64,000 bases of DNA from Clostridiales bacterium CHKCI006 (GTDB lineage: Bacteria; Bacillota_I; Bacilli_A; Erysipelotrichales; Coprobacillaceae): NCBI GenBank assembly GCA_900018345.1, contig FCNA01000028.1, positions 62,001 to 126,000 on the forward strand. Direction: 5' to 3'. Numbering within the stretch: the stretch's first letter is position 1; the number at the start of each line of letters is the position of its first letter. Shown in pieces: positions 49,406-59,999 of the stretch. The position numbers and the translations under genes are program-made. The notes beneath the pieces were generated by a model, which was not told the origin of the DNA, did no database searches, and saw only the letters and a program-made list of their open reading frames with translations.

Positions 49406-49441
49406 AAAATCAGCTTTTTTAAAATAAACTCAGCTGATTTT
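49406..49441 (-). terminator. terminator at the end of polC
   Basis: AAAATCAGCT (49406-49415) / AGCTGATTTT (49432-49441), 16-base loop that includes the stop codon, then T-rich on the minus strand. Confidence 0.7.
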
Positions 49442-52400
49442 CTTCCTGCAGATGGTCAAAGACATTCATACTGCTGAGTGTTTTGATATGCGTGTTATTC
49501 AAACGTGTCCGCTTGATGACATCTTCCTTAGAAAGGAAAGGATGTTCATTACGTGCCTGAACGATGGTCACAGCCACCGACTCCCCTAAACCGTCGATGC
49601 AGCTGAAAGGCGGTACGATCAAATGTGGATCATTAGGATGCGGCAGAAAACGCGTCGCATCTGATAGTTCCAGATCGATATTGCTGAAAGCAAAACCGCG
49701 TTCAAACATCTCGATGCAAATTTCAAAAACCGAATATAGATCTTCATCTTTCTTGGTTGTCCGGTGCTCCTGTTTCAGCTTTTCGATCTCTCGATGGCGG
49801 TTCATCACGACATCCTTGCCGCGGATCATGCTTTCAATCTCATAAGCATCACAGCGAGTCGTGAAATAAACAGAATAATATTCCACCGGATAATATAGTT
49901 TCCACCAGGCCACACGGATAGCCGATAACACGTAAGCGGCGGCATGTGCCTTCGGGAACATGTATTTGATCTTGGCACAGGAATCGATATACCATTGGGC
50001 AATATTATTATCCTCAAGTACCTTGACCCATTCCTGCCAACCTTCTTTATTCTTAGAAGGCTGTCCTTTACGTACGAACTCCATGATCTTAAAGGCCTGT
50101 AAAGGCTCTAAGCCATGCTGCATCAAATAGACCATGATATCGTCACGACATCCGATAACCTCTTTTAGCGTACAGGTACCGGATTTGATCAATAACTCTG
50201 CATTTCCCAGATAAACATCGGTCCCATGAGACAGTCCGGAAATGATGACCAGATCACTAAAGGTCGATGGATGCGTCTGTTCAAGCATTCCGCGTACAAA
50301 TGGGGTTCCGAATTCCGGCAAGCCTAAGGCGCCTGTCTTACAGTTGATCATACTCAGGTCGATCCCCATCGCTTCGGTTGAGTTAAAGAGACTCATGACC
50401 TTTTTGTCATTGGTCGGTATGTCCTTGGGATCAATGTGCGTCAGATCCTGCAGCATACGAATGACCGTAGGGTCGACATGGCCCAGGATATCCAGTTTCA
50501 AGACATTATCATGGATGGCATGGAAGTCGAAGTGTGTGGTCTTCCATAAGCTGGTCAGATCATCGGCCGGATACTGAACCGGGGTAAAATCAAAGACATC
50601 CATCTCTCGCGGAATGACAATGATCCCGCCCGGATGTTGACCGGTCGTCCGCTTGGTTCCGGTACAGCCGGCCGCAATGCGCTCCAGTTCCGCTGAACGA
50701 ATCGTATCCTCTGTCCCCATCAGTTCACTATATCCTTTGGCATAACCATAGGCCGTCTTTTCGGCAACGGTGGAAATCGTACCGGCACGATAGACCTTAT
50801 CCTCACCGAAGAGGACCTTGGTATAGTCATGCGCCTTCCACTGATAATCACCTGAGAAGTTCAAGTCGATGTCCGGTACCTTATCCGCATTAAAACCCAG
50901 GAAGGTCTCAAACGGAATATTATGGCCATCCCCTTTTAAAGGTTTCCCACAGACAGGACAGCTTTTATCAGGCAGGTCATAACCATCCGCGGTCTCTTCA
51001 GGATTCACAAATTCGCTGTAGCCACAATGTGGACAACGATAATGCGGCGGCAAAGGGTTGACCTCGGTGATGCCGGACATGGTTGCCACGAAGCTCGATC
51101 CAACCGAACCACGGGACCCTACCAGATACCCATCTTCATTCGACTTCTTAACCAGACGATGGGCGATGTAATAAATAACGCCAAATCCATGTTTAATGAT
51201 GCTGCCCAGCTCACGATCCAAACGTTTTTCTACAATTTCCGGCAACTTCTCACCATACCATTCATGGGCGGTCTTGTAACACAGGCGCTTCAACTCTTCA
51301 TCCGCACCATCGATAGATGGGGTATACAGCTTATCATGGACCGGATTGATTTCCTCGATCATATCTGCAATCTTGCGTGTATTCGTCACAACGTATGCAT
51401 ATGCCTTGTCACTAGGCAGCCATTGGCTGAAGCTGGCGAGCATCTCATCAGTCGTGCGCAGATAGCAGCTTGGTGTAAACGCCCGCGGATTACGCCGATC
51501 ACAAAGCGGATGAGGTGTATGGTTCAATCCAATGGTCGGATTGGCAATAAAGACATCACGGAAGATCTTTTCTTCAGGCTCAAGAAAATGCACATCCCCA
51601 CTGGCGACAACGAGCTTGTTTTTCTTTTCAGCGTGCTCGATCAAGCGTTGAAGGGATAATTTGAGATTGTCCACACTGGCAATCGAACCATGCTCAACCA
51701 GGTGATAATAATCTTCCAATGGCTGGATCTCTATATAATCATAAAAATCTAGTAGCGCATCCAGGGTCTCATCGTTGGCATTCATGGCCGCCTCAAAAAC
51801 CTCTGATTTATAACAGGAACTGCCAATCAACAAGCCATCATGATACTGACAGATCAATTCCTTAGGCAAGCGCGGCTCATTATGGAAATAAGTGGTATTC
51901 GCCTCGGTAATCAGCTTAAAGAGATTCTTCAGCCCCTTCTTATTCTTCACTAGGAGAGTGGCATGATAAGGGTAAACCAGTTTAAAGACCTGATTCATAT
52001 CCTGGCGGTCATTGATCTGATTGATATTATAGATGCCTTCGTTCATCAGCTGATGAAACATCATATTTAAGACGTTCGAAAGGACCTCCGCATCATAATC
52101 TGCACGGTGAGCTACGTCGTCATCATACGCAACACGATAAAATTTGGCAACAGCGCCAAGGCGGTAAGATTTCATCGGTTTTAAGATTGCTCTTGCAAGC
52201 GGCAGGGTATCGATGATCGTGTTTTGGATCGGTGGCTTTCCGGCTTTACGATATGCTTCGTTTAAGAAGCCGACATCGAAGGTCGCATTATGAGCGACAA
52301 TGACATGATCGCCAAAGAAATCCATGATGCGATCGACCATTTCCACTGCCGTCGGAGCGTTCTTTACCATCTCATTGGAAATATGGGTCAGATCGACGAT

Positions 52401-53732
52401 CCGTGAAGGAATCTCACGTTCCGGATTGATGAAACATTGCATGCGATCGATGACCTCTCCATTACGCACTTTGACTGCACCAAATTCTGTAATGCCGTCA
52501 TGAACAACAGAGAGCCCCGTTGTCTCAAGGTCAAAAGACACAAAGACAGAATCTTCGATCGGCACATCCCGCGGATTCATCACGATCTTTAAATAGGATT
52601 CAATAGCATTGATCTCAGTGCCATAGATCATCTTCAAATGATGCTTGGCAGCCGCACTCTGGGCTTCCGGAAAGGATTGTACATTGCCATGATCAGTCAA
52701 AGCAATGGCATCATGACCCCAGGAAGCCACACGACTAACATATTCTGTAATCGTGGAGATTCCATCCATGGCTGACATTTGTGTATGGGTATGAAGCTCT
52801 ACTCTTTTTTCACTGGCCGTATCCGTCCGCGCTGCAGGCGCTTCAATGATTTCAACGGAATTGGCCATCAGGATCGTTTCTTTCGCAAAACTGTCATATT
52901 TGATCTCACCGATCACTTCTACAAAACAATTGCCCTTGCCCACCTTCTGCAATTCTTCCAAAGGATGACGAGCGCTCTCGAAACGCTTAACTAAGATAGA
53001 ATCCGTGTAATCCGTCAGCCAGAGTGTCTGAATGTGTTTACCTGATTTGATCTGAATCAGATCTGTTTTAAATATATAGCCCCGAACTCTGGCATTCCGC
53101 ACATCATTTCTGATTTCGTTGAGTTTCAGATCCACACAGTCTTCTTTGCTGCGTCGATAATAATTCGGTTTGGCTGCTGGCTTTGGTGCTTCCGGCTTTT
53201 TGATCGGGGCACTGACCTTGACTTCAATGTTCTGTTCCATTTCCTGTTTGATCTTCTGATAATCCGCATTTTCCGTATCAATCGCAGTCTCTACATTCAG
53301 CGCAAGCCCAACCTCTTCTAACAATGAAGCCAGCAATGGTTTAAGCTCTCTTAGCGCATTTAACTGAATTTCGTTGACCACTTCGATCTTTAACGTATCT
53401 CCTTCATAAGTCAGCGGCAGGCTGGCTACAAAGGCCCATTGCGGATACTGATCCTGCAAGTTCAAGATGAAGTATCTCGCGTAAGCCAGCACCTCCTCTT
53501 TAGGGTAACGCAGTGATCTGACCTTTAGATAAAAGGACGCTGGATAAGGAAAATCATTCAGCCTGGTCTTAAATTGTCGATATTCAGCGAAGGGAATGAC
53601 CTCTTCACTCTCTAAAAAGAAAGAATAACAGTCATGGGTTGTGACTGTTACCTTGGTCATGGTTGCTTTAGCGAGGATGGGCAGTTGACCATCCAGCTTT
53701 AATTGCGAAAGCAAAATTTCTGTTTTATTCAT
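49419..53732 (-). CDS. polC: DNA polymerase III PolC
   Basis: 1437 residues, the family length. Order: N-terminal domain, OB domain, PHP domain (VELHTHTQMSAMDGIS; ALTDHGNVQSFP) interrupted by the DnaQ-type 3'-5' exonuclease (FVSFDLETTGLS, VIVAHNATFDVGF, HRADYDAEV). A four-Cys zinc-binding element follows (YRCPHCGYSEFVNPEETADGYDL ... SCPVCGKPL). The polymerase core holds VGSRGSVGSSFVATM and PDIDLNFSGDYQ with its two Asp. Main leading-strand polymerase of Bacillota. Start ATG 53732 after rseP by 19 bases. Confidence 0.98.
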   Translation of the reverse strand: MNKTEILLSQLKLDGQLPILAKATMTKVTVTTHDCYSFFLESEEVIPFAEYRQFKTRLNDFPYPASFYLKVRSLRYPKEEVLAYARYFILNLQDQYPQWAFVASLPLTYEGDTLKIEVVNEIQLNALRELKPLLASLLEEVGLALNVETAIDTENADYQKIKQEMEQNIEVKVSAPIKKPEAPKPAAKPNYYRRSKEDCVDLKLNEIRNDVRNARVRGYIFKTDLIQIKSGKHIQTLWLTDYTDSILVKRFESARHPLEELQKVGKGNCFVEVIGEIKYDSFAKETILMANSVEIIEAPAARTDTASEKRVELHTHTQMSAMDGISTITEYVSRVASWGHDAIALTDHGNVQSFPEAQSAAAKHHLKMIYGTEINAIESYLKIVMNPRDVPIEDSVFVSFDLETTGLSVVHDGITEFGAVKVRNGEVIDRMQCFINPEREIPSRIVDLTHISNEMVKNAPTAVEMVDRIMDFFGDHVIVAHNATFDVGFLNEAYRKAGKPPIQNTIIDTLPLARAILKPMKSYRLGAVAKFYRVAYDDDVAHRADYDAEVLSNVLNMMFHQLMNEGIYNINQINDRQDMNQVFKLVYPYHATLLVKNKKGLKNLFKLITEANTTYFHNEPRLPKELICQYHDGLLIGSSCYKSEVFEAAMNANDETLDALLDFYDYIEIQPLEDYYHLVEHGSIASVDNLKLSLQRLIEHAEKKNKLVVASGDVHFLEPEEKIFRDVFIANPTIGLNHTPHPLCDRRNPRAFTPSCYLRTTDEMLASFSQWLPSDKAYAYVVTNTRKIADMIEEINPVHDKLYTPSIDGADEELKRLCYKTAHEWYGEKLPEIVEKRLDRELGSIIKHGFGVIYYIAHRLVKKSNEDGYLVGSRGSVGSSFVATMSGITEVNPLPPHYRCPHCGYSEFVNPEETADGYDLPDKSCPVCGKPLKGDGHNIPFETFLGFNADKVPDIDLNFSGDYQWKAHDYTKVLFGEDKVYRAGTISTVAEKTAYGYAKGYSELMGTEDTIRSAELERIAAGCTGTKRTTGQHPGGIIVIPREMDVFDFTPVQYPADDLTSLWKTTHFDFHAIHDNVLKLDILGHVDPTVIRMLQDLTHIDPKDIPTNDKKVMSLFNSTEAMGIDLSMINCKTGALGLPEFGTPFVRGMLEQTHPSTFSDLVIISGLSHGTDVYLGNAELLIKSGTCTLKEVIGCRDDIMVYLMQHGLEPLQAFKIMEFVRKGQPSKNKEGWQEWVKVLEDNNIAQWYIDSCAKIKYMFPKAHAAAYVLSAIRVAWWKLYYPVEYYSVYFTTRCDAYEIESMIRGKDVVMNRHREIEKLKQEHRTTKKDEDLYSVFEICIEMFERGFAFSNIDLELSDATRFLPHPNDPHLIVPPFSCIDGLGESVAVTIVQARNEHPFLSKEDVIKRTRLNNTHIKTLSSMNVFDHLQEENQLSLF

Positions 53733-53751
53733 CTACCTTCCCCCTTTATGC

Positions 53752-54840
53752 TTAAAAGATACGTGAAAAATCCTGTATCGTCACAACGATCATCAGACCG
53801 AAGACTAGCACGAGTCCTGCCAGCTGTAAATAATAGCGTAAACGTGTCGGGATAGGTCTGCCCAATGCTTTTTCTACTAAAGCAAACAGGATCTGCGAAC
53901 CGTCCAATCCTGGAATCGGCATCAGATTAAAGATACCGACGTTGATGCTTAAGGTTGCTACTAACGCAATCAATGTCGCTATATCCCCTTGACTGGTGAC
54001 CTGGCTGGTGACCTGATAGATACCGGCCGGTCCAGATAACTGTGAAATGGTATTTCGCGAATCGGTGATCAATCGGCCTAAGGTCTGGAAGATCAGGGTC
54101 GACATTTCAGCGACGTCCTGGAAGGTATAAGAGATACTTTCCGTTAAGGTCAATGAACGTGTCGTTGGCTGAATGCCTAAGTAAAATGCTTCACGGCTTT
54201 CATCATAAGGAGCCACCAGAGTGATCGTTTGCGATGCACCATCCCGCATCAATCCGATCTCAATTTCTGTTTCCGCTGCCTCAACATGATTGTTTTCCAC
54301 GCGTAATGCCACTGTGATATCGCTCATGCTGCTGATTGAAAAGGTTTCACCATTGGCCGGAAAAGTCATTTGCGTGATCTCATCCCCGACTTCAATTCCC
54401 GCCTGATAAGCCACACCTTCTTCTAAGACATTACCAATGATGTTCTCGTTGGTTGAAACCGAAGCTGAGAAAGTATAAACGCCAATCAGTAAAACAATAG
54501 CCAATACGAAATTCATGAAGACTCCAGCGGACATCACGACGACCTGCTTCCAGGTCTTGATGCCTTTGATGGTCCGCTCAAAAGGAACATCTTTCATCTC
54601 CTCATTTTCTTCCTGATCCACTTCCCCGGCCATCGCGACATAACCACCGATAGGCAAAGCACGAATATGATAGGCTGTCTCTCCTTTTTGAGAATGCCAT
54701 AAAGAGGGGCCCATACCTATCGAAAATTCACTGCAGTAAACGCCAAAGGCTTTGGCAGCGATAAAATGACCTAATTCATGGACAAGAATGATCACCCCTA
54801 AGACAAGGATGAATACAATAAGATTAATGATTGTCTGCAC
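53752..54840 (-). CDS. rseP: site-2 protease RseP/RasP (M50 metalloprotease)
   Basis: 362 residues. HExxH zinc site in VILVHELGHFIAAKAFG (about 18-34), PDZ domain in the middle (GNVLEEGVAYQAGIEVGDEI), and NLMPIPGLDGSQ near residue 300 with the third zinc ligand. Four spans. Cuts membrane anti-sigma factors or leftover signal peptides. Overlaps dxr by 17 bases. The proS gene found after this gene in B. subtilis is absent. Confidence 0.95.
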   Translation of the reverse strand: MQTIINLIVFILVLGVIILVHELGHFIAAKAFGVYCSEFSIGMGPSLWHSQKGETAYHIRALPIGGYVAMAGEVDQEENEEMKDVPFERTIKGIKTWKQVVVMSAGVFMNFVLAIVLLIGVYTFSASVSTNENIIGNVLEEGVAYQAGIEVGDEITQMTFPANGETFSISSMSDITVALRVENNHVEAAETEIEIGLMRDGASQTITLVAPYDESREAFYLGIQPTTRSLTLTESISYTFQDVAEMSTLIFQTLGRLITDSRNTISQLSGPAGIYQVTSQVTSQGDIATLIALVATLSINVGIFNLMPIPGLDGSQILFALVEKALGRPIPTRLRYYLQLAGLVLVFGLMIVVTIQDFSRIF

Positions 54841-55993
54841 TTGCGCTCTCTCCTATTCTTTTGCGAACATAACGTCTTGCCCACAAATCACACATGACAA
54901 GATCATCCAGAGTTGGCTCTTCAATCGCTCGATGATGCTTGAGGCAGTCAGCGACACATTCCTCAATCTCTAAAAACGAGATCTCATCCGATAGAAAAGC
55001 TTGGGTGGCCACCTCTTTGGCAGCATTTAAGACCGCCGGACGCGTCCCACCTAAACGACCCGCATCATAAGCCATCCCTAAAGCCGGGAAGCGTTCAAAA
55101 TCCATTTTACGGAAAGTCAATTGGCCAACCTCCTCCAGATTCAGAGCGTGACTGTTGGCAATCGGTTCACGATCCGGATAAGTCAGCGCGTACTGAATCG
55201 GCAGGCGCATGTCCGGGGTTCCCATTTGTGCCATCACCGCACCATCTACAAATTCAACCATGGAATGCACAATACTTTCCGGATGCATGATCACACTGAT
55301 CTTGCCTAAAGGCAGATCGAACAGCCATTTCGCTTCAATGACCTCAAGTCCTTTATTGAACATGGTCGCACTATCGATCGTAATACTGTTCCCCATGGAC
55401 CAGTTAGGATGCTTTAAAGCCTGTTCCTTGGTGACACCTTTTAACTCTTCTCGATCAAGATTGCGGAAGGCACCACCGGACGCTGTAATGATCAAACGTT
55501 TGATCTGACGATGATCTTCACCCTGCAGGCACTGGAAGATGGCCGAATGCTCACTATCGACCGGCAGGATCCTGACTCCCTTTTCCTTGGCCAGGCGGGT
55601 CACGAGCGAACCACCGACAACCATCGTTTCTTTATTAGCCAAAGCAAGATCCTTGCCCGCTTCAATCGCTGCCAGGCTTGGCTCCAGACCGGCAAATCCT
55701 ACGATCCCGTTCAGGACGATATCCGCTTCTTCTTGGCGGCATAGCGTCAAAAGACCTTCTTTGCCATAACCAAATTGAATATTCGGATAATCAGCGGCTA
55801 ACCGTTTCGCATCCGCTTCCTCCATCACACAAACATAAGGACAATAAAACGCATCCAACAATGTGCGCAGTTTTTCTATCTGATGTCCACAGGAAAGACC
55901 GACCAATTCAAAATCATCCGGATGATTTCGCACGACATCCATTGCCTGCATGCCGATCGATCCTGTACATCCTAAGATCGTTACTCTTTTCAT
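54824..55993 (-). CDS. dxr: 1-deoxy-D-xylulose-5-phosphate reductoisomerase
   Basis: 389 residues from the second of two consecutive ATGs (55996/55993); AGGAGG is 5 bases before the first pair, either could be used. NADPH fold MKRVTILGCTGSIGMQAMDV, metal/substrate motifs LPVDSEHSAIFQ and ASGGAFRN, PNWSMGNSITIDSATM and the NKGLEVIEA segment. Second step of the MEP isoprenoid route. Between cdsA and rseP, as is usual. Confidence 0.96.
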   Translation of the reverse strand: MKRVTILGCTGSIGMQAMDVVRNHPDDFELVGLSCGHQIEKLRTLLDAFYCPYVCVMEEADAKRLAADYPNIQFGYGKEGLLTLCRQEEADIVLNGIVGFAGLEPSLAAIEAGKDLALANKETMVVGGSLVTRLAKEKGVRILPVDSEHSAIFQCLQGEDHRQIKRLIITASGGAFRNLDREELKGVTKEQALKHPNWSMGNSITIDSATMFNKGLEVIEAKWLFDLPLGKISVIMHPESIVHSMVEFVDGAVMAQMGTPDMRLPIQYALTYPDREPIANSHALNLEEVGQLTFRKMDFERFPALGMAYDAGRLGGTRPAVLNAAKEVATQAFLSDEISFLEIEECVADCLKHHRAIEEPTLDDLVMCDLWARRYVRKRIGESASADNH

Positions 55994-56002
55994 CATAACC
56001 TC

Positions 56003-56779
56003 CTAAAGAAACAATGTATAAAATACGGAAAAGACAATGACGTTGAAAACCAGACTATCAATGCGGTCTAAAACACCGCCATGTCCCGGTAACAAATTTG
56101 AAAAATCCTTGATCTGGTAATGACGTTTCAGGGCACTGAAAGTCAGATCTCCGATTTGACTGGTAACTGTCAAGAGAAAAGCCAGGATCGTCGCTTTGCC
56201 TAACGTTAGCCCAAAAGGGAAGAAATAAGCAATGCCTACACCAAACAGCGTTCCTAAGATCATCCCGCCTAGCGATCCCTCTACGGTCTTTTTAGGAGAC
56301 AGACGAGGAATCAATGGATGCTTTCCAATCAGATATCCCGTGAAATAAGCTCCTGTATCACAGCCATACGTCGCAAATAATAAGAAGAAGATCGCACCCA
56401 GACCTAAGCTGGCACGGATGTGCGCAATCCCACGCAAGGCCGTCAGCACAAAGATCATCATCGTGAAAATCAGGTAACTGTCTTCGATCTTAAACTGTTC
56501 CAAGAGCACTACCAGCGTGAATAGACCTATCAGAAAAAGCATTTCCTGCCAGGCCGGAATGAAGAAATCCTGCGTGCCTAAAAACAGCCAGACACTCATT
56601 GCCAGACAGTACACATCGACGATATAAGACCAGTCCGGGCGATGACAGATCTTGACAATTTCGTACACACCTAATAAACTCACCAGCAGCAAGCCGACCG
56701 TTAAAGCCGTTTGGCCTATGTAAATCACACTTAATGCTAAAGCGGCCAGGATCAAGCCGGTAATGATACGCTGCTTCAT
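56003..56779 (-). CDS. cdsA: phosphatidate cytidylyltransferase
   Basis: 258 residues, about eight membrane spans. Signature near the C-terminus: RLSPKKTVEGSLGGMI, then SQIGDLTFSALKRHYQIKDFSNLLPGHGGVLDRIDSL, the CdsA motif with metal-binding Asp. Makes CDP-diacylglycerol. Start overlaps uppS by 4 bases. Confidence 0.96.
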   Translation of the reverse strand: MKQRIITGLILAALALSVIYIGQTALTVGLLLVSLLGVYEIVKICHRPDWSYIVDVYCLAMSVWLFLGTQDFFIPAWQEMLFLIGLFTLVVLLEQFKIEDSYLIFTMMIFVLTALRGIAHIRASLGLGAIFFLLFATYGCDTGAYFTGYLIGKHPLIPRLSPKKTVEGSLGGMILGTLFGVGIAYFFPFGLTLGKATILAFLLTVTSQIGDLTFSALKRHYQIKDFSNLLPGHGGVLDRIDSLVFNVIVFSVFYTLFL

Positions 56780-57528
56780 GATTTCAGACCTCCAAAGCGA
56801 CGATCACGATGCTGATAAGCAATGATTGCCTCATGCAGACACGCTTCGTTGAAATCCGGCCAGAGGACCGGTGAGAAATAGAGTTCCGCATAAGAAAGCT
56901 GCCATAGCATGAAGTTGGACAGGCGGCATTCACCACTTGTTCGTACCAGCAAATCGACCGGCGGCAGGTCTGCGCTCATCATATAACTTTCAAAGAGATC
57001 CTCATCGATTTCATCAAGTGTCAGATCTCCCTGTTTATAATCCATTGCAATCTGCTTGCAGGCTTCAACGATTTCCTGTCTGGAACCATAGATAAAGGCA
57101 AAACAGAGGATCAGTCCGGTATTATGAGACGTCCGCTCCACCGCTGAAAAGATGACATCCTGTGTCCACTGGGGTGCTCTGGCAACATCACCAATAAACC
57201 GGATCTGGACATTATTATCCATGAGTTCCTGTAAATACAAGTTAAAGAATTCTTTAGGTAATTTAAAAATATACTCTACTTCCTGCTGGGGACGTGCAAA
57301 ATTCTCAGTCGAGAAAGCATAAACGGTCATCGCTTTGACCCCTAGACGATTCGCTTCTAAAGCCAGCGTACGAATTGTCTTGGTTCCTTCATGATGACCG
57401 TAAGTGCGCGGCATGTTTCTTTTTTTGGCCCAGCGTCCGTTTCCATCCATAATAAAAGCAATATGCGCTGGAATGTTGTTTGGATCTAATTTTGGAACAG
57501 TCTGAGGCTGCTTCTTTTTGAAGATCAT
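56776..57528 (-). CDS. uppS: undecaprenyl diphosphate synthase (isoprenyl transferase)
   Basis: 250 residues. IAFIMDGNGRWAKKRNMPRTYGHHEGTKTIR holds the catalytic Asp; AFSTENFARP and the late VRTSGECRLSNFMLWQLSYAELYF are the other cis-prenyltransferase motifs. Note ECRLSNF where most have EQRISNF. Makes the C55 lipid carrier. It has its own promoter. Confidence 0.96.
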   Translation of the reverse strand: MIFKKKQPQTVPKLDPNNIPAHIAFIMDGNGRWAKKRNMPRTYGHHEGTKTIRTLALEANRLGVKAMTVYAFSTENFARPQQEVEYIFKLPKEFFNLYLQELMDNNVQIRFIGDVARAPQWTQDVIFSAVERTSHNTGLILCFAFIYGSRQEIVEACKQIAMDYKQGDLTLDEIDEDLFESYMMSADLPPVDLLVRTSGECRLSNFMLWQLSYAELYFSPVLWPDFNEACLHEAIIAYQHRDRRFGGLKS

Positions 57529-57573
57529 AAATGTCCTCCCTCTTCATATGATTATATGCATTATCAATGTGAT

Positions 57574-57602
57574 ATTATACCACACATCCATGCTCACCTC
57601 AA
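57574..57602 (-). promoter_or_regulatory. promoter of uppS-cdsA-dxr-rseP
   Basis: TTGAGG (57597-57602), 17 bases, TATAAT (57574-57579) on the minus strand, between the frr terminator and the uppS start. Confidence 0.72.
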
Positions 57603-57624
57603 TCAAAACCCCTGTATCAAAGCC

Positions 57625-57652
57625 AAAAAAGGGGATATCCGAAGATATTCCC
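57625..57652 (-). terminator. intrinsic terminator of pyrH-frr
   Basis: Stem GGGGATATC / GATATTCCC with CGAA loop, then TTTTTT on the minus strand. Confidence 0.88.
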
Positions 57653-57654
57653 TC

Positions 57655-58200
57655 TTATACTGTCATGATTTCCTTTTCTTTATCTTTTGCGATGCTATCT
57701 ACCTTTTTCACAAATTCATCGGTCTTCTTCTGTACTTTTTCAGTCGCACGTTTCGCTTCATCCTCACTGAAATCGCCTTTTTTGATTTCATCATTCGCAT
57801 CACGACGAATATTACGAATAGCGACTTTAGCTTGCTCAGCCATTTTCGAAACGACCTTGCAGTATTCTTTACGACGATCTTCTGTTAAAGGCGGAATGAC
57901 CAAACGGATCACATTACCATCATTTTGAGGTGTGATACCCAGATCAGATTCAAAGATGGCATGTTCGATATTCTTTAAAGTAGACTTGTCATATGGCTTG
58001 ATGACTAACTGACGACCTTCTACAACCTGAACGCTCGCAACCTGATTCACTGGTGTTGGAGATCCCCAGTAATCCACACTGATACGGTCAAGCATATTAG
58101 GATTGGCACGACCAGTACGCACTGTTGCCAGGTCATGGTTTAAAGCAGTAATGGCTTTTTCCATACGCTGTGAAGCTTTTTCAATAATTTCTTTAGACAT
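57655..58200 (-). CDS. frr: ribosome recycling factor
   Basis: 181 residues from ATG 58200, which has AGGAGGAAAATAAA before it; longer frames run back into pyr[40 protein letters not shown] and the [19 protein letters not shown] segment are RRF. Releases ribosomes after termination with EF-G. 1 base after the pyrH stop. Confidence 0.97.
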   Translation of the reverse strand: MSKEIIEKASQRMEKAITALNHDLATVRTGRANPNMLDRISVDYWGSPTPVNQVASVQVVEGRQLVIKPYDKSTLKNIEHAIFESDLGITPQNDGNVIRLVIPPLTEDRRKEYCKVVSKMAEQAKVAIRNIRRDANDEIKKGDFSEDEAKRATEKVQKKTDEFVKKVDSIAKDKEKEIMTV

Positions 58201-58201
58201 T

Positions 58202-58924
<723 letters not shown>

Positions 58925-59026
58925 TTATACTCCTTTCATGATAGGCCCAATCTCCTAACTCATTAACTATACTTTGCCACAAAATGCGTTTCGTGTCAAC
59001 TATTTTAAAAGTACGTCTTCCTGAAA

Positions 59027-59893
59027 TTAAAAATAACGTTTCAATAAGCGAATAAACTCAATCAAATGCTGATTCTGATCATCCTTTCGATGATAGACAC
59101 CAAAAATCAATTTTGGTGAGTCGATCAGCGGAAGATAGCGCAGGCTCGGATCTCGCCCTTTTTTGATATCTGGTCGAAACGTCACCCCGACCCCAGCCTT
59201 GACCAGGGCTGTGATACTTTCAAATGTCTCACAAAACTGAATCTGATTGATCTTTAAGCGTCTCATCAAGCGGTTTTGCATTGATATAATCCCTTCAGGT
59301 GCCTTGAGATCCTGACTGAAAAGAACAGTCTCCCGGATTTCATTCACATCAACACATTGAACATTCTTAAGCATATAATCAGATGTCACGCAAGCTATCA
59401 TCACTTCCCCGAGTTTCTCAAATGCGATATTGTCTGGTATTTTTTCACGTTTGAGACCAAAAGTCAAAGAAACAATATGATGCTGGAGCAACTGTTCGTC
59501 AGTTTGTGTGGAAACACAATGAAGAATCGGCCGAAGCCCTGGATAAAGAATCAAAAGCTCATGTAAAGGTTTGCTGATGAGATCCAATTCCAATTGATTA
59601 TGACAACAGATTTCAAAAGGTACTGCAACTTGCCTGGCAGGTGTGGCAAGTTCACTTTGAATGCTCTTTTGTATTTCAAGGATGTGTTCAATGTGCGGAC
59701 GGATCTGTTTTGCCTGCTGAGTAGGTGTTACAAATTTGTTAGTCCTTACAAATAAAGAGGTCTCTAATTCATTTTCCATTGAGATAATCTGATGACTGAC
59801 AGCGGGTTGAGATAGATGTAAACGATTGGCTGCCTTAGAAAAACTAAGCGTTTGATAAACTGAAATAAAGCATTCCATCTGAACAGTATTCAC
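59027..59893 (-). CDS. LysR-family transcriptional regulator
   Basis: 288 residues from GTG 59893, preceded by AGGAGGAATAGA. Winged helix-turn-helix SFSKAANRLHLSQPAVSHQIISMENEL (about 20-46), then a substrate-binding-type effector domain. It is divergent from the MATE gene, the classic LysR layout, so it probably controls that gene and the sugar gene after it. Effector unknown; the nearby phospho-glucosidase suggests a sugar, but this is weak. Confidence 0.9.
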   Translation of the reverse strand: MNTVQMECFISVYQTLSFSKAANRLHLSQPAVSHQIISMENELETSLFVRTNKFVTPTQQAKQIRPHIEHILEIQKSIQSELATPARQVAVPFEICCHNQLELDLISKPLHELLILYPGLRPILHCVSTQTDEQLLQHHIVSLTFGLKREKIPDNIAFEKLGEVMIACVTSDYMLKNVQCVDVNEIRETVLFSQDLKAPEGIISMQNRLMRRLKINQIQFCETFESITALVKAGVGVTFRPDIKKGRDPSLRYLPLIDSPKLIFGVYHRKDDQNQHLIEFIRLLKRYF

Positions 59894-59999
59894 TCTATTC
59901 CTCCTCTTCAATAAATATCTTTTATTGATTATAACATATTTTGTTAATAACTTAAACTGAAATAGTGTTATAATCCTAAACGTTGAAAGGAGAGATAAC
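59894..59999. promoter_or_regulatory. divergent lysR / MATE control region
   Basis: 106 bases with TATAAT boxes in both directions: 59928-59933 for lysR (minus) and 59969-59974 for the MATE gene (plus). Very AT-rich with LysR-type TxxA spacings; no clear -35 for the plus side, as expected for an activated promoter. Confidence 0.55.

Noticed and set aside
51027-51659. 210-codon plus-strand frame inside polC
   Set aside because: Long shadow frame opposite a continuous, fully conserved PolC sequence; no ribosome site.
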